64,000 nt of DNA from NCBI RefSeq assembly GCF_900142605.1, contig NZ_FRBL01000016.1:34892-98891 (forward strand). Reading direction: 5' to 3'. A model generated the notes under the pieces. The model saw nothing but the letters and a program-made list of their open reading frames with translations, did not search any database and was not told the DNA's origin. How positions within the stretch are numbered: the stretch's first letter is position 1; every line of letters begins with the position of its first letter. This stretch comes from Chitinophaga jiangningensis. GTDB taxonomy: Bacteria; Bacteroidota; Bacteroidia; Chitinophagales; Chitinophagaceae. Positions 54,432 to 62,884 of the stretch are shown piece after piece. The position numbers and the translations under genes are program-made.

Positions 54432-55907
54432 TCAACGGCTACATTTAAACCCTTTACGCACCGCTTCCAAACCACTCCATACCTTATGCCCGAAAGGCCT
54501 GGGCGATAACTCAATAAACACACGCTTATGCTTTTCCTGCTCACAATCACCCACAATTACTCTTGTATGTAAAGCCATTGGCAGCTGGGTCATATAATCC
54601 AGCATCTTCACCGTTCCTTCATACACAAGATCTTTACTTCCTGCTGCTGATACAGGTTTGAGCGAAACTGTAACCGGTATTAATTTATCTGACGGAATAT
54701 TACGCGGACCTATGTTCCTACCCACCAATCCTTTGTAATAACTTTCCAATGCAGTTTTAATATCATTTAAACCGGTAGCTGCACCGGCTTCCAGCCACCA
54801 GAGTATCACATATGACCAGTATTCCTCACTATCCTTATCACCCCATCCCGGTGCGAACCTGATATCTTCCATACCTTTGTAATTAATTTCAGGTGCAAAC
54901 TCAATCGGAAATGGGATCAGCTCTGTTGCCCAATCCTTTGGCGCCGGCAGGAAATAAGGCGGTTTGTACGTAACCGGATCAAAAATATTCAGCTTGTTTT
55001 TAACCCAGTGAATACAATCCACTTCATCAATCACCGACCAGGCAGCGGGTGTGCGCACTCCATTGCTCCGCATTCCAGGTGCCAACGCCGGCACAAATGA
55101 AGCATCCTTATTCCCCAGCAACAACAGGCGCTTGATCAGCTCCGCTCCTTCCGCCATATTAGTTTCCTGTACGCTGAATCTGCGATGTTGGAGATACCAG
55201 CTAATATCGGTATCATAGTATAACCGCACCGGCATATCTTTTAAATATTTTTCATTACCAGTACTATCATTTCGTATATCCAACGGCGTTAGCTCTGAAA
55301 ATTTCAGCCTGGCTTTATCAGGGGTTCCTATATTTTCACGCATATGAGCAGTATAAAATTTTGCATCCCCTACACTCCCCGGAAAAAAATTAATACGTAT
55401 TGCCGCGTTACTACGTTCCCAGGTACCTAACAGATCCAGCCGGCAATCGGCACCAAACAAGGCTTTGATTGATACAGGAGCACGGGAAGGGTCCTTCACC
55501 ATCATTTCCGCATAGCGAAACACTGCTATTCCCGGATCACCATACGCCCCCAGTGCAAACTTATCCGCCGGCACCCCATATCTTTTTACCACATCGTTCA
55601 ACACACTATCCATGCGCGCAGTTACCTGCGGTGTAGCATAAAACTGCAGTTGCAAAGAGGCGTATACCGTGAGTAAATTATTAGCCGCAGCCACATTATG
55701 CAATTTGGTTTCCGGTAAAAAACTTTCCGGCGGCGCATAGCTACCGAAAACCACTACCGCTCCTTTTACAGGACCATTGGGCTTTACAGCCATATAGTAT
55801 CCATTGGCAGTATCTGTTGGGGTGAAATAAGTTTTATCCGTCTGCTGGGCCAGCAGATTGCCGGAAGCCACGGCAAGGGCGGTTAATAATAAAAAGTTGC
55901 GCAACAT
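54432..55907 (-). CDS. Secreted protein with alpha/beta-hydrolase-like N-terminal half, apparently lacking the nucleophile Ser
   Basis: The protein has 491 residues with a signal peptide (about 1-20, ending LLAQ). VKGAVVVFGSYAPPESFLPE and the later FALGAYGDPGIAVFRYAEMM look like the strands and nucleophile elbow of an alpha/beta hydrolase. The elbow reads GAYGDPG, with no Ser at the usual place. The C-terminal half (IPFPIEFAPEINYKGMEDIR, DSEEYWSYVILWWLEAG) is unlike enzymes I know but recurs in Bacteroidota proteins of unknown function. It is a single minus-strand gene, divergent from the SDR gene. Confidence 0.75.
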   Translation of the reverse strand: MLRNFLLLTALAVASGNLLAQQTDKTYFTPTDTANGYYMAVKPNGPVKGAVVVFGSYAPPESFLPETKLHNVAAANNLLTVYASLQLQFYATPQVTARMDSVLNDVVKRYGVPADKFALGAYGDPGIAVFRYAEMMVKDPSRAPVSIKALFGADCRLDLLGTWERSNAAIRINFFPGSVGDAKFYTAHMRENIGTPDKARLKFSELTPLDIRNDSTGNEKYLKDMPVRLYYDTDISWYLQHRRFSVQETNMAEGAELIKRLLLLGNKDASFVPALAPGMRSNGVRTPAAWSVIDEVDCIHWVKNKLNIFDPVTYKPPYFLPAPKDWATELIPFPIEFAPEINYKGMEDIRFAPGWGDKDSEEYWSYVILWWLEAGAATGLNDIKTALESYYKGLVGRNIGPRNIPSDKLIPVTVSLKPVSAAGSKDLVYEGTVKMLDYMTQLPMALHTRVIVGDCEQEKHKRVFIELSPRPFGHKVWSGLEAVRKGFKCSR

Positions 55908-56080
55908 GGGACAGGCTGTTTATGGTGGATATCTTACTAAGGTAGATATCAGCATGCACTTATTTAGCAAGGCTACGAAAAATTAATTTCCACTTGAAAA
56001 ATTGATTCCTGATAAATCTCCTCAAAAGCTTCACTATGAACAATTACAGCCAACGGTTGTTAACTCAGAAAACAGAAACC

Positions 56081-56872
56081 ATGACTGATTTAAAAGGAAA
56101 AAATATAATTGTAACAGGCGCCGGCATGGGACTTGGTCTGGCCGCCTCCATTGAGTTTGCAACACAGGGCGCTAATGTTTTGCTGGTCGACTATAACGAG
56201 CAGGCATTGGATGATGCAAAAAAGCAGGTGAGTGAGAAAAATCCAAATGGTAAAATTGCTATTGCATTGGCCGATGTTTCCAATGAAGAACAGGTAAAAG
56301 CCTATGTTAAACAGGCCACGGATACACTCGGCAGCATAGACGGGTTTTATAATAACGCAGGCATAGAAGGCAGGCAGGCACCAATCGCGGAATATGATGT
56401 GAATGTTTTTCGCAAGGTAATCGACATTAATCTCTTTGGCGTGTATTATGGCCTGCGCTACGTGTTGCCCATTATGCAGGCGCAGGGAAAAGGCCATATC
56501 GTAAACGTGGCTTCCGTGGGTGGTATACGCGGCGTTTTAAATCAGATGCCGTACGTAGCCAGTAAACATGCAGTAGCGGGTATGACTAAAAACGTAGCCC
56601 TGGAATATGCCCGCCATGGCATTGTGGCCAATGCCATCGCTCCGGGTGCAATTCTGACGCCCATGGTAGCCGAGGCATTTAAACAGGTAAATCCCGCCGA
56701 TCCTAAAGCTGCAGAATCGGAGTACGCAAAAGCCAATCCCACCAAGCGACTCGGCCTGCCCGTGGAAGTAGCCAAACTGGTGGCATTCCTGCTGAGCGAC
56801 GACTGCACCTACGTTAACGGTCAGATTATCGCCATTGATGGCGGGGAAAGTAACAGCTATGGAAACGTGTAA
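56081..56872 (+). CDS. Short-chain dehydrogenase/reductase (SDR)
   Basis: The start is placed at 56081 (263 residues), since the family sequence begins there (MTDLKGKNIIVTGAGMGLGL); an ATG 15 codons upstream adds unrelated residues. It has the nucleotide-binding TGAGMGLG (12-19), NNAG and the catalytic Tyr158 and Lys162 (YVASK). The final DGG is as in classical SDRs. The enzyme uses NAD(P)H to oxidise or reduce a hydroxyl or keto group; the substrate is unknown. It is the only gene of its transcript and ends at the terminator at 56898. Confidence 0.94.
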   Translation: MTDLKGKNIIVTGAGMGLGLAASIEFATQGANVLLVDYNEQALDDAKKQVSEKNPNGKIAIALADVSNEEQVKAYVKQATDTLGSIDGFYNNAGIEGRQAPIAEYDVNVFRKVIDINLFGVYYGLRYVLPIMQAQGKGHIVNVASVGGIRGVLNQMPYVASKHAVAGMTKNVALEYARHGIVANAIAPGAILTPMVAEAFKQVNPADPKAAESEYAKANPTKRLGLPVEVAKLVAFLLSDDCTYVNGQIIAIDGGESNSYGNV

Positions 56873-56897
56873 ACCACGATTAACCACATATTTTTTC

Positions 56898-56929
56898 ACA
56901 GCCCGTTCCACGCGACGGGCTGTTTTGTT
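56898..56929 (+). terminator. Terminator after the SDR gene
   Basis: ACAGCCCGT and ACGGGCTGT form a perfect 9-bp stem with an 8-base loop, followed by TTTGTT. It starts 26 bases past the SDR stop. Confidence 0.85.
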
Positions 56930-57028
56930 ATACACGCTAAGGGTACAAGTATCCACAGTTTAAGGGGCTAAACGCCTGTAAATGAGGTGGTCTTAATTTT
57001 GCATAACATCCTGTAAAACCCATCGGTT

Positions 57029-57529
57029 ATGCAAAAACAGGAAATAGTTCCCGGCAATGGCCAGTCAAAAACCGGTTTCTTCGAAGGCCTTGCCACCAAA
57101 GCAGTATCCATTACCGGTAGTGCAGGTGCGTTTATCACCGCTATGCTGGTTGTTATTGTGTGGGGTATCACCGGCCCAATCTTCAATTACTCCGACACCT
57201 GGCAACTTGTTATCAACACCGGCACCACCATCGTTACCTTTCTCATGGTATTCCTCATTCAGAAATCCCAGAATAAAGATTCAAAATCTGTACAGCTGAA
57301 ACTAAACGAACTGATCGCTGCCAACAAGCTGGCCAGTAACCGGCTGATAGATGCGGAAAACCTTTCTGAAGAAGAGCTCGATATTTTACATAAATATTAT
57401 TGTAAGATGGTAGAAGTTACCCAGGAACATATTCACCTCAGGGAATCACATTCTGTGGAAGAAGCCATAGAGGGGGCTATGAGCAAGAGCGGAATAGATG
57501 AACAAAAAGAAGAAGAAAAGAAACCCTGA
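57029..57529 (+). CDS. Low-affinity iron permease family membrane protein
   Basis: The protein has 166 residues. Two membrane helices (AGAFITAMLVVIVWGITGP, NTGTTIVTFLMVFLIQ) are joined by a loop, IFNYSDTWQL. A conserved cytoplasmic helix follows (KDSKSVQLKLNELIAANKLA), and the C-terminus is acidic. This is the core pattern of the low-affinity iron permease family, although whether bacterial members move iron is unproven. It ends at a perfect 13-bp hairpin shared with the convergent small gene. Confidence 0.85.
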   Translation: MQKQEIVPGNGQSKTGFFEGLATKAVSITGSAGAFITAMLVVIVWGITGPIFNYSDTWQLVINTGTTIVTFLMVFLIQKSQNKDSKSVQLKLNELIAANKLASNRLIDAENLSEEELDILHKYYCKMVEVTQEHIHLRESHSVEEAIEGAMSKSGIDEQKEEEKKP

Positions 57530-57553
57530 CATCACCTTCCTCAACATAAAAAA

Positions 57554-57585
57554 ACTCAGGCAATCCGATTGGGGATTGCCTGAGT
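57554..57585. terminator. Bidirectional terminator
   Basis: ACTCAGGCAATCC and GGATTGCCTGAGT form a perfect 13-bp stem with a 6-base loop. Seven A residues precede it and CATTTTGT follows, so it works on both strands between the permease-like gene and the small minus-strand gene. Confidence 0.9.
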
Positions 57586-57605
57586 CATTTTGTAGAAATA
57601 GCGCG

Positions 57606-57830
57606 CTATTTCTTATCCTTTTTTTGCTTGGTATCTTCCTCTTTTTCTTCCGGCTCACCACCGAAATTATCGTCACCGGCTTCTGCTATTCCCTTAATAA
57701 TCGAAGATACGGGGCCTTCCATTTTCTCCTGCGGTTGCGGCCCCAGCGTTTCCGGATCAGGCTTTACAGGTGAATCATTTTTTTTCTGTTCCTCCTTAGC
57801 CTTTTTTTCGAGTTTTTCTTTGTCAGACAT
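57606..57830 (-). CDS. Small highly charged protein, unknown function
   Basis: The protein has 74 residues, nearly all polar: MSDKEKLEKKAKEEQKKNDS at the start and a Lys/Glu-rich end (EEKEEDTKQKKDKK). A short middle part (MEGPVSSIIKGIAEAGDDNF) may form one helix. There is no signal peptide or membrane segment. It has its own terminator, a plausible start and a position downstream of the SulP gene on the same strand (42 bases). It is probably a disordered cytoplasmic protein; the function is unknown. Confidence 0.6.
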   Translation of the reverse strand: MSDKEKLEKKAKEEQKKNDSPVKPDPETLGPQPQEKMEGPVSSIIKGIAEAGDDNFGGEPEEKEEDTKQKKDKK

Positions 57831-57872
57831 AGCAAATGGTTTTACTAAACTTGTAGAAAAACCGTGCCGATA

Positions 57873-59387
57873 CTAGATTATATTTACACTGATCACTGAC
57901 GCAGCATTTTTCAGCAATACATGACTATCCTCGCTAAGGTGCCTCAACTGCAGATTTTTACCTGCTTCCGCATAGCGGGCGGTGAGTGCATGTACGGCGT
58001 CGATGCCGGACATATCGGCGATTCGGCTATGTTTAAAATCAATGATTACTTCCTGCGGATCTTCTGCAACGGTGAATGTCTGATTAAAACCAGCGACTGC
58101 GCCGAAAAACAGCGGTCCCTGCACCTCATAGTACTTAATACCCGCCTGATCTGTAAAATGGGTGATTTTTAAGCGCTGCGCACTCTGCCAGGCGAATACG
58201 AGTGCAGAAATAATCACTCCTGTCAGCACTGCCAGCGCAAGATTGTGCAATAATACCGTGATCACTGCCACCAGGATACCGATGAAAATATCGTGTCGCG
58301 GCATTTTGTTGATAATCCGGAAGCTCGCCCATTCGAATGTACCGGCTGCCACCATGATCATTACGCCGGTGAGCGCAGCCATCGGCACGCTGCCAATCAC
58401 AGGGGCGCCAAAGAGTACCACGGCCAGGATGGTCAGGCTCGCAATGATGCCTGACAAACGGGCCCTGGCACCAGCGGATAAATTCACCATCGTTTGTGCA
58501 ATCATCGGGCAGCCTCCCATACCGCTGAAAAAGCCGTTCAGTATATTGGCGGCACCTTGTGCTATACTTTCGCGGTTGCCGTTGCCTTTGGTACCGGTGA
58601 TCTCATCCACCAGGTTGAGGGTGAGCAGGCCTTCCGTAAGGCCTACACCTGCCATTACAAGAGAGTAAGGCGCTATGATCTTCAGCGTTTCCATACTGAA
58701 AGGCACTACCGGCAAGTGAAACGGAGGAAATCCACCGCTAACGGAAGCAATGTCACTCACGGTTTTGGTATGAATACCAAGCACCATTACAATCACAAAC
58801 ACGACAATAATAGCCACCAGCGAAGGGGGAATTGCTTTAGTCACTTTAGGCAGGAGCACCACGATGGCGATGGTGAGGGCTACCAGGGCAGCCATGGTGA
58901 GTAATGCAGCACCTGTGAGCCAGGAGGTAGCGCCATTCACGGTTACCTTGAATTGCTCCAGCTGCGCCATGAAAATAATCACGGCCAGCCCGTTTACAAA
59001 CCCGTACATCACAGATTTAGGAACCAGCGCAATGTATTTTGCCAGCCGGAAGAGCCCTACCAGCAGTTGAAACACGCCTGCCAGTGCTACGGCTGCAAAC
59101 ACATAATCGATCCCGTGCGACTTCATCAGCGCAATCAGCACTACTACGGTAGCGCCCGCTCCTCCCGAAACCATGCCCGGGCGTCCGCCGAAGATGGCAG
59201 TTACCAGCCCCATCATAAAAGCGGCATACAGCCCCGTAAGCGGCGGCAATCCGGCAAGGATGGCAAATGATAACGACTCGGGAATCATGGTCATGGCGAC
59301 GGTTAAACCGGCCAATACCTCGTTTTTATAATCCGGCTTCTGACTGAAATCAAACAGATTGAACATTTCTCTATGTACGATAAACAA
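57873..59387 (-). CDS. SulP-family anion transporter with STAS domain
   Basis: The protein has 504 residues. An alternative start seven codons in (MFNLFDFSQKPDYKNEVLAG) fits the family as well. The SulP hallmark AGLTVAMTMIPESLSFAILA and the LPPLTGLYAAF that follows are at the N-terminus, with about 12 membrane segments in all. GGCPMIAQTMVNLSAGARAR is the usual conserved loop. A STAS domain forms the last 100 residues (VQGPLFFGAVAGF, EVIIDFKHSRIADMSGIDAV). It is an inner-membrane transporter of sulfate, bicarbonate or another anion; which one cannot be told. Confidence 0.93.
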   Translation of the reverse strand: MFIVHREMFNLFDFSQKPDYKNEVLAGLTVAMTMIPESLSFAILAGLPPLTGLYAAFMMGLVTAIFGGRPGMVSGGAGATVVVLIALMKSHGIDYVFAAVALAGVFQLLVGLFRLAKYIALVPKSVMYGFVNGLAVIIFMAQLEQFKVTVNGATSWLTGAALLTMAALVALTIAIVVLLPKVTKAIPPSLVAIIVVFVIVMVLGIHTKTVSDIASVSGGFPPFHLPVVPFSMETLKIIAPYSLVMAGVGLTEGLLTLNLVDEITGTKGNGNRESIAQGAANILNGFFSGMGGCPMIAQTMVNLSAGARARLSGIIASLTILAVVLFGAPVIGSVPMAALTGVMIMVAAGTFEWASFRIINKMPRHDIFIGILVAVITVLLHNLALAVLTGVIISALVFAWQSAQRLKITHFTDQAGIKYYEVQGPLFFGAVAGFNQTFTVAEDPQEVIIDFKHSRIADMSGIDAVHALTARYAEAGKNLQLRHLSEDSHVLLKNAASVISVNII

Positions 59388-59491
59388 AAAATAGCTTTGA
59401 AGGGCGCAAAGGTACGATTAATCACGCGGCATAGGGAGACTAATATCTCCCCAAACAAAAAAATTAATACCTTGGTATGGAATAGAAAACC

Positions 59492-59833
59492 TTGTGTATG
59501 CAATCCAAAATAACTGATACCGAATCCGTTTATAAAGCAATTTTTGATATAGTGAGATGTATACCCAAAGGCCGGGTCACCTCTTACGGAGCGGTAGCTA
59601 AAGCGGCAGGATTAAAGTCCGGCGCACGGATGGTGGGCCGCGCCATGAGTTTTGTTCACGGTCAGAAACCTCCCGTACCGGTGCAACGTGTGGTTAACAG
59701 CAGCGGGCAACTCAGTGGCGATGATGGTACGCGTGCAAAAAAGCTGGCGGCCGAAAAAGTGCAGGTGAAAAATAACCGGGTGGTGGATTTTAAGAAAGTC
59801 TTCTGGGACCCTGTAACGGAAATTGAATTGTAG
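59492..59833 (+). CDS. Alkyltransferase-like protein (MGMT family without the active-site Cys)
   Basis: The protein has 113 residues (111 from the second ATG). It matches the DNA-binding domain of O6-alkylguanine-DNA alkyltransferases: VYKAIFDIVRCIPKGRVTSY, GAVAKAAG, and the helix around ARMVGRAMS with the Arg finger. The motif that holds the acceptor Cys (PCHRV) reads PVQRV at residues 63-67. Such ATL proteins bind alkylated guanine and hand it to nucleotide excision repair, but do not repair it themselves. It is divergent from the SulP gene. Confidence 0.9.
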   Translation: MCMQSKITDTESVYKAIFDIVRCIPKGRVTSYGAVAKAAGLKSGARMVGRAMSFVHGQKPPVPVQRVVNSSGQLSGDDGTRAKKLAAEKVQVKNNRVVDFKKVFWDPVTEIEL

Positions 59834-59938
59834 TATATATTCCAATGACAAGCAAGGGATCATTGGCACCAGCGCCTGGCTGCAGCAAATAAAAGGCGGC
59901 GCCAACGATAGCAATTAGTCACCATCGACGCCAGCAGA

Positions 59939-60955
59939 TTAATCCAGTTCAATCATCGCCTTAATAACGCCTGTAGCGGGATTCAGCCAGCTTTCAAACA
60001 CTGCTGGCACCTGCTCAAACTTAGTACGATGAGTTATATAGTTTTCCGGTTTGATGCGTCCTTTGCGGATGCTGTCGATCACCAGGTCAAAGTCCTCCCG
60101 GGTGGCATTGCGGCTACTCATCAGGGTAGATTCGCGTTTGTGAAATTCAGGATGAGAGAAACTAAATGCTTCTTTCTGGAGGCCGATGAGCACATACCGT
60201 CCACCGTGTGCCAGGTAGTGAATGCCCTCATTGATAGCCCGGAGATTACCCGTGGCATCTATCACAACGGTGGCCATGTCTCCCCCGGTGATATCCGCTA
60301 ACTGCTGTACCGATTCCGGCTTGCCGGCAACAATCGTGTGCTGTATGCCCAGCTGTTTGCGACAAAACTCCAGGCGACTCTCACTGATGTCCATCGCGAT
60401 TACCTGCGCGCCTGCAATCCTTGCCAGTTCCATGGTACCGAGTCCGATAGGCCCTGCACCAATCACCAGCACAAATTCATCTTTTTCCACCGCAGCACGG
60501 CGCACCCCGTGGGCGCCAATTGCCAGCGGCTCTACCAGGGCCAGACTATCAAAACCCAATCCCTGACCATGAATAAGTGCGTACTCCGGCACCTGGAAAT
60601 ATTCCGTCATACCCCCATCAATATGCACCCCGCAAACATTTATTTTAGCACAGCAGTTAGGTTTACCACGCCGGCACGCGATACAGGTACCGCAGTTCAG
60701 ATAAGGGATAAATGTAACCGCCTCGCCGGCAGCGAAGCCGGTGGCAGGGTTCACCTCTTCCAGAATACCTGATAACTCATGCCCTAAAACACGGGGATAG
60801 CTGAAGAATGGCTGCGTACCCTGAAATGCGTGCAGGTCGGTACCGCAAATGCCTATACGTTTTATACGAATGATCGCGTGGCCTTTTTTAGAAGCAGGTT
60901 TTTCCCTGTTTTCCCAGGCAAAGCTGCCGGGAGTGGAACATACCAATGTTTGCAT
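59939..60955 (-). CDS. Zinc-containing alcohol/sugar-alcohol dehydrogenase
   Basis: The start is placed at 60955 (338 residues); the 28 codons upstream look non-coding. The catalytic zinc site is Cys37 and His59-Glu60 (GICGTDLH, GHE). The structural zinc site has Cys88, Cys91, Cys94 and Cys102. The Rossmann motif is VIGAGPIGLG. The layout is that of the medium-chain sorbitol/L-galactonate/threonine dehydrogenase group. It oxidises a hydroxyl using NAD(P)+; the exact substrate is unknown. Confidence 0.92.
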   Translation of the reverse strand: MQTLVCSTPGSFAWENREKPASKKGHAIIRIKRIGICGTDLHAFQGTQPFFSYPRVLGHELSGILEEVNPATGFAAGEAVTFIPYLNCGTCIACRRGKPNCCAKINVCGVHIDGGMTEYFQVPEYALIHGQGLGFDSLALVEPLAIGAHGVRRAAVEKDEFVLVIGAGPIGLGTMELARIAGAQVIAMDISESRLEFCRKQLGIQHTIVAGKPESVQQLADITGGDMATVVIDATGNLRAINEGIHYLAHGGRYVLIGLQKEAFSFSHPEFHKRESTLMSSRNATREDFDLVIDSIRKGRIKPENYITHRTKFEQVPAVFESWLNPATGVIKAMIELD

Positions 60956-61056
60956 GTAAGCTGAATTTGACTGTATGCAGGCAAAGTTAAGCGGCGGTGC
61001 AGGCGGCATATAGATTAAATCGGACTTCTTTTTATACAAATCCGACCTTTCAGCTC

Positions 61057-61587
61057 TTAGAAAGCGGCTAAAAAAGCCAGGTACTGCGCTTCACTTTCCT
61101 GAATCCATTCCGGCGCAGCGTTCAGTTCCAATCCGTACCACGCAAAAAATGGCTGGTAATCCGCACGTATATACTGAAATGTTATTTCAAACGGAGCTGT
61201 CAGCTGCGCCAGGGTGTACTTATATTTCGCACCGGGTGCATATTCAGCCTCATTTATACCTACGGACAGTGCCAGTGCTACCTTTTTACCGGCCATCTGA
61301 TAGCCGCTTTTACTGCCATATGCCCAGCCATAGGTGAGCACCTCATCCAGCCACTGTTTGAAAAAGGGCGGACAATTAAACCAGTAAAACGGGAACTGGA
61401 AGATGATCTTGTCGTGCGCAGCCAGGAGCTGCTGTTCTTTTGCCACGTCAATCTTCCCGTCAGGGTATACCTGATGCAGCTCATGTACAGTATATTTTTC
61501 CGGATGCCGGCGTGCCGCCGCTACCCATGCCTTGTTGGCTACTGACTTTTCCATTTCCGGATGTACTACGATAATCAATGTTTTCAT
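61057..61587 (-). CDS. NAD(P)H-dependent flavodoxin-like oxidoreductase (quinone reductase / KefF-like)
   Basis: The start is placed at 61587 (176 residues), which gives the family start MKTLIIVVHPEMEKSVANKA. QFPFYWFNCPPFFKQWLDEV and TYGWAYG form the flavin and active-site loop, as in MdaB/KefF enzymes. It uses FMN or FAD to reduce quinones or electrophiles with NAD(P)H. The gene is divergent from an HxlR regulator 104 bases away, the usual arrangement for redox- or electrophile-responsive control. Confidence 0.92.
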   Translation of the reverse strand: MKTLIIVVHPEMEKSVANKAWVAAARRHPEKYTVHELHQVYPDGKIDVAKEQQLLAAHDKIIFQFPFYWFNCPPFFKQWLDEVLTYGWAYGSKSGYQMAGKKVALALSVGINEAEYAPGAKYKYTLAQLTAPFEITFQYIRADYQPFFAWYGLELNAAPEWIQESEAQYLAFLAAF

Positions 61588-61691
61588 ATTGCCTGTTTTG
61601 TGATTCGTTTGATAAGGCAAATGTAGGCCCGTTACCTGCTATTTTGTATCTTAGCAACCGATTGTATGGTACTATCAAAAATGTAAGTATT
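61588..61691. promoter_or_regulatory. Divergent promoter region of the oxidoreductase/HxlR pair
   Basis: This 104-base region carries both promoters. A TATTTTG and a nearby TATCTTAG on the plus strand resemble the Bacteroidota -7 element. GTATGGTAC is a short GTA/TAC dyad typical in shape of HxlR sites, but too short for certainty. Confidence 0.35.
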
Positions 61692-62060
61692 ATGACCAGT
61701 ATTAAGAAAACCTCTGTTAACTACGAAAATAAGCTGCAGTTGGGTTCGGAATGTGCGCAGGTATATGCTGCACTTATGCTCGGCGGGCAATGGACCCTGG
61801 CCATCTGCTGCCACCTTGCCGGCGGCAAGCTGCGCTTCGGGGAACTGCGCAAAAAAATTCCGGCTATCACGGAGCGTATGCTCACGCTGCAGTTAAGGAA
61901 GATGGAAACTAATAAACTGATAGTGCGGAAAGTATATGCAGAAGTGCCACCACGGGTGGAATACGAACTGTCTGAGAGCGGGCAGAAATTAATTCCGATC
62001 CTGATCCAGCTGGACAACTGGGGCCGACAGCACCAGGAATACCTGCAGCAACACGCATAA
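61692..62060 (+). CDS. HxlR-family winged-helix regulator
   Basis: The start is placed at 61692 (122 residues); upstream in-frame codons overlap the promoter region. It has the HxlR core: QVYAALMLGGQWTLAICCHL, LRFGELRKKIPAITERMLTL and YELSESGQKLIPIL. One Cys is at the domain start (GSECAQV) and a Cys pair follows (ICCHL); these could sense quinones or electrophiles by oxidation, as in YodB/HypR proteins. It likely controls the divergent oxidoreductase. Confidence 0.92.
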   Translation: MTSIKKTSVNYENKLQLGSECAQVYAALMLGGQWTLAICCHLAGGKLRFGELRKKIPAITERMLTLQLRKMETNKLIVRKVYAEVPPRVEYELSESGQKLIPILIQLDNWGRQHQEYLQQHA

Positions 62061-62083
62061 ATCACGTTAACCACTATACGAAA

Positions 62084-62884
62084 ATGGAAAATTACGATCT
62101 CTACTTTGCCGCCAATAAAAAACTATGGAATAACAAAACTGCGGTGCATGTAGCTTCCGATTTTTATAACCTGGCGCAATTCAAAGCCGGTGCTACGAGT
62201 CTGAACCCGGTTGAACTGGCTGAAATGCCGGATGTAAAAGGCAAATCCCTCCTGCACCTGCAATGCCATTTCGGAATGGACACCATCTCTTTTGCGCGCA
62301 TGGGCGCCACCGCCACTGGGCTGGACCTCTCCGATGCCGCCATTGCGGCAGCCACCGAACTGGCCGCTTCCCTGGAAGCCAATGCCAGCTTCGTATGCGC
62401 TAATGTATACGATGCCAATGAGCATCTCTCCGAAAAATTTGATATTGTATTTACCTCCTACGGCACCATTGGCTGGCTGCCGGATTTAAATCGCTGGGCT
62501 GCGGTAATAAAGGAAAGACTGAAACCTGGCAGCATCTTTTACATGGTAGATTTCCATCCGGTGGTATGGATGTTTGATGATAACTTTTCTTTTATCAAGT
62601 ACTCCTATTTCAATACCGGGGAGCCTATTGTGGAACAGCTCAGTGGCACGTATGCGGACCGGCAGGCGGACCTCCACGATACCGAATACGGCTGGAATCA
62701 TTCGCTGTCGGAAATCATCAGTGCATTGCTGAATGCCGGATTAACCCTTGAATTTTTCCATGAGCACCTGACATCTCCCTATAATTGTTTTAATAACACG
62801 GTGGAAGTGACACCTGGAGCGTTTCAGATAAAAGGGATGGAGGGGAAGATACCTATGTTGTATTCGATGAAATTTATTAATTAG
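62084..62884 (+). CDS. Class I SAM-dependent methyltransferase
   Basis: The protein has 266 residues. Motif I is LLHLQCHFGMDTISFARMGA followed by TATGLDLS, the variant common in Bacteroidota. FDIVFTSYGTIGWLPDLNRW and LKPGSIFYMVDFHP complete the Rossmann fold. The acceptor is unknown. It lies 23 bases after the HxlR gene on the same strand, so the two may be co-transcribed. Confidence 0.92.
   Translation: MENYDLYFAANKKLWNNKTAVHVASDFYNLAQFKAGATSLNPVELAEMPDVKGKSLLHLQCHFGMDTISFARMGATATGLDLSDAAIAAATELAASLEANASFVCANVYDANEHLSEKFDIVFTSYGTIGWLPDLNRWAAVIKERLKPGSIFYMVDFHPVVWMFDDNFSFIKYSYFNTGEPIVEQLSGTYADRQADLHDTEYGWNHSLSEIISALLNAGLTLEFFHEHLTSPYNCFNNTVEVTPGAFQIKGMEGKIPMLYSMKFIN

Noticed and set aside
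59492..59833. Active methylated-DNA-cysteine methyltransferase
   Set aside because: The acceptor Cys is replaced (PVQRV in place of PCHRV).
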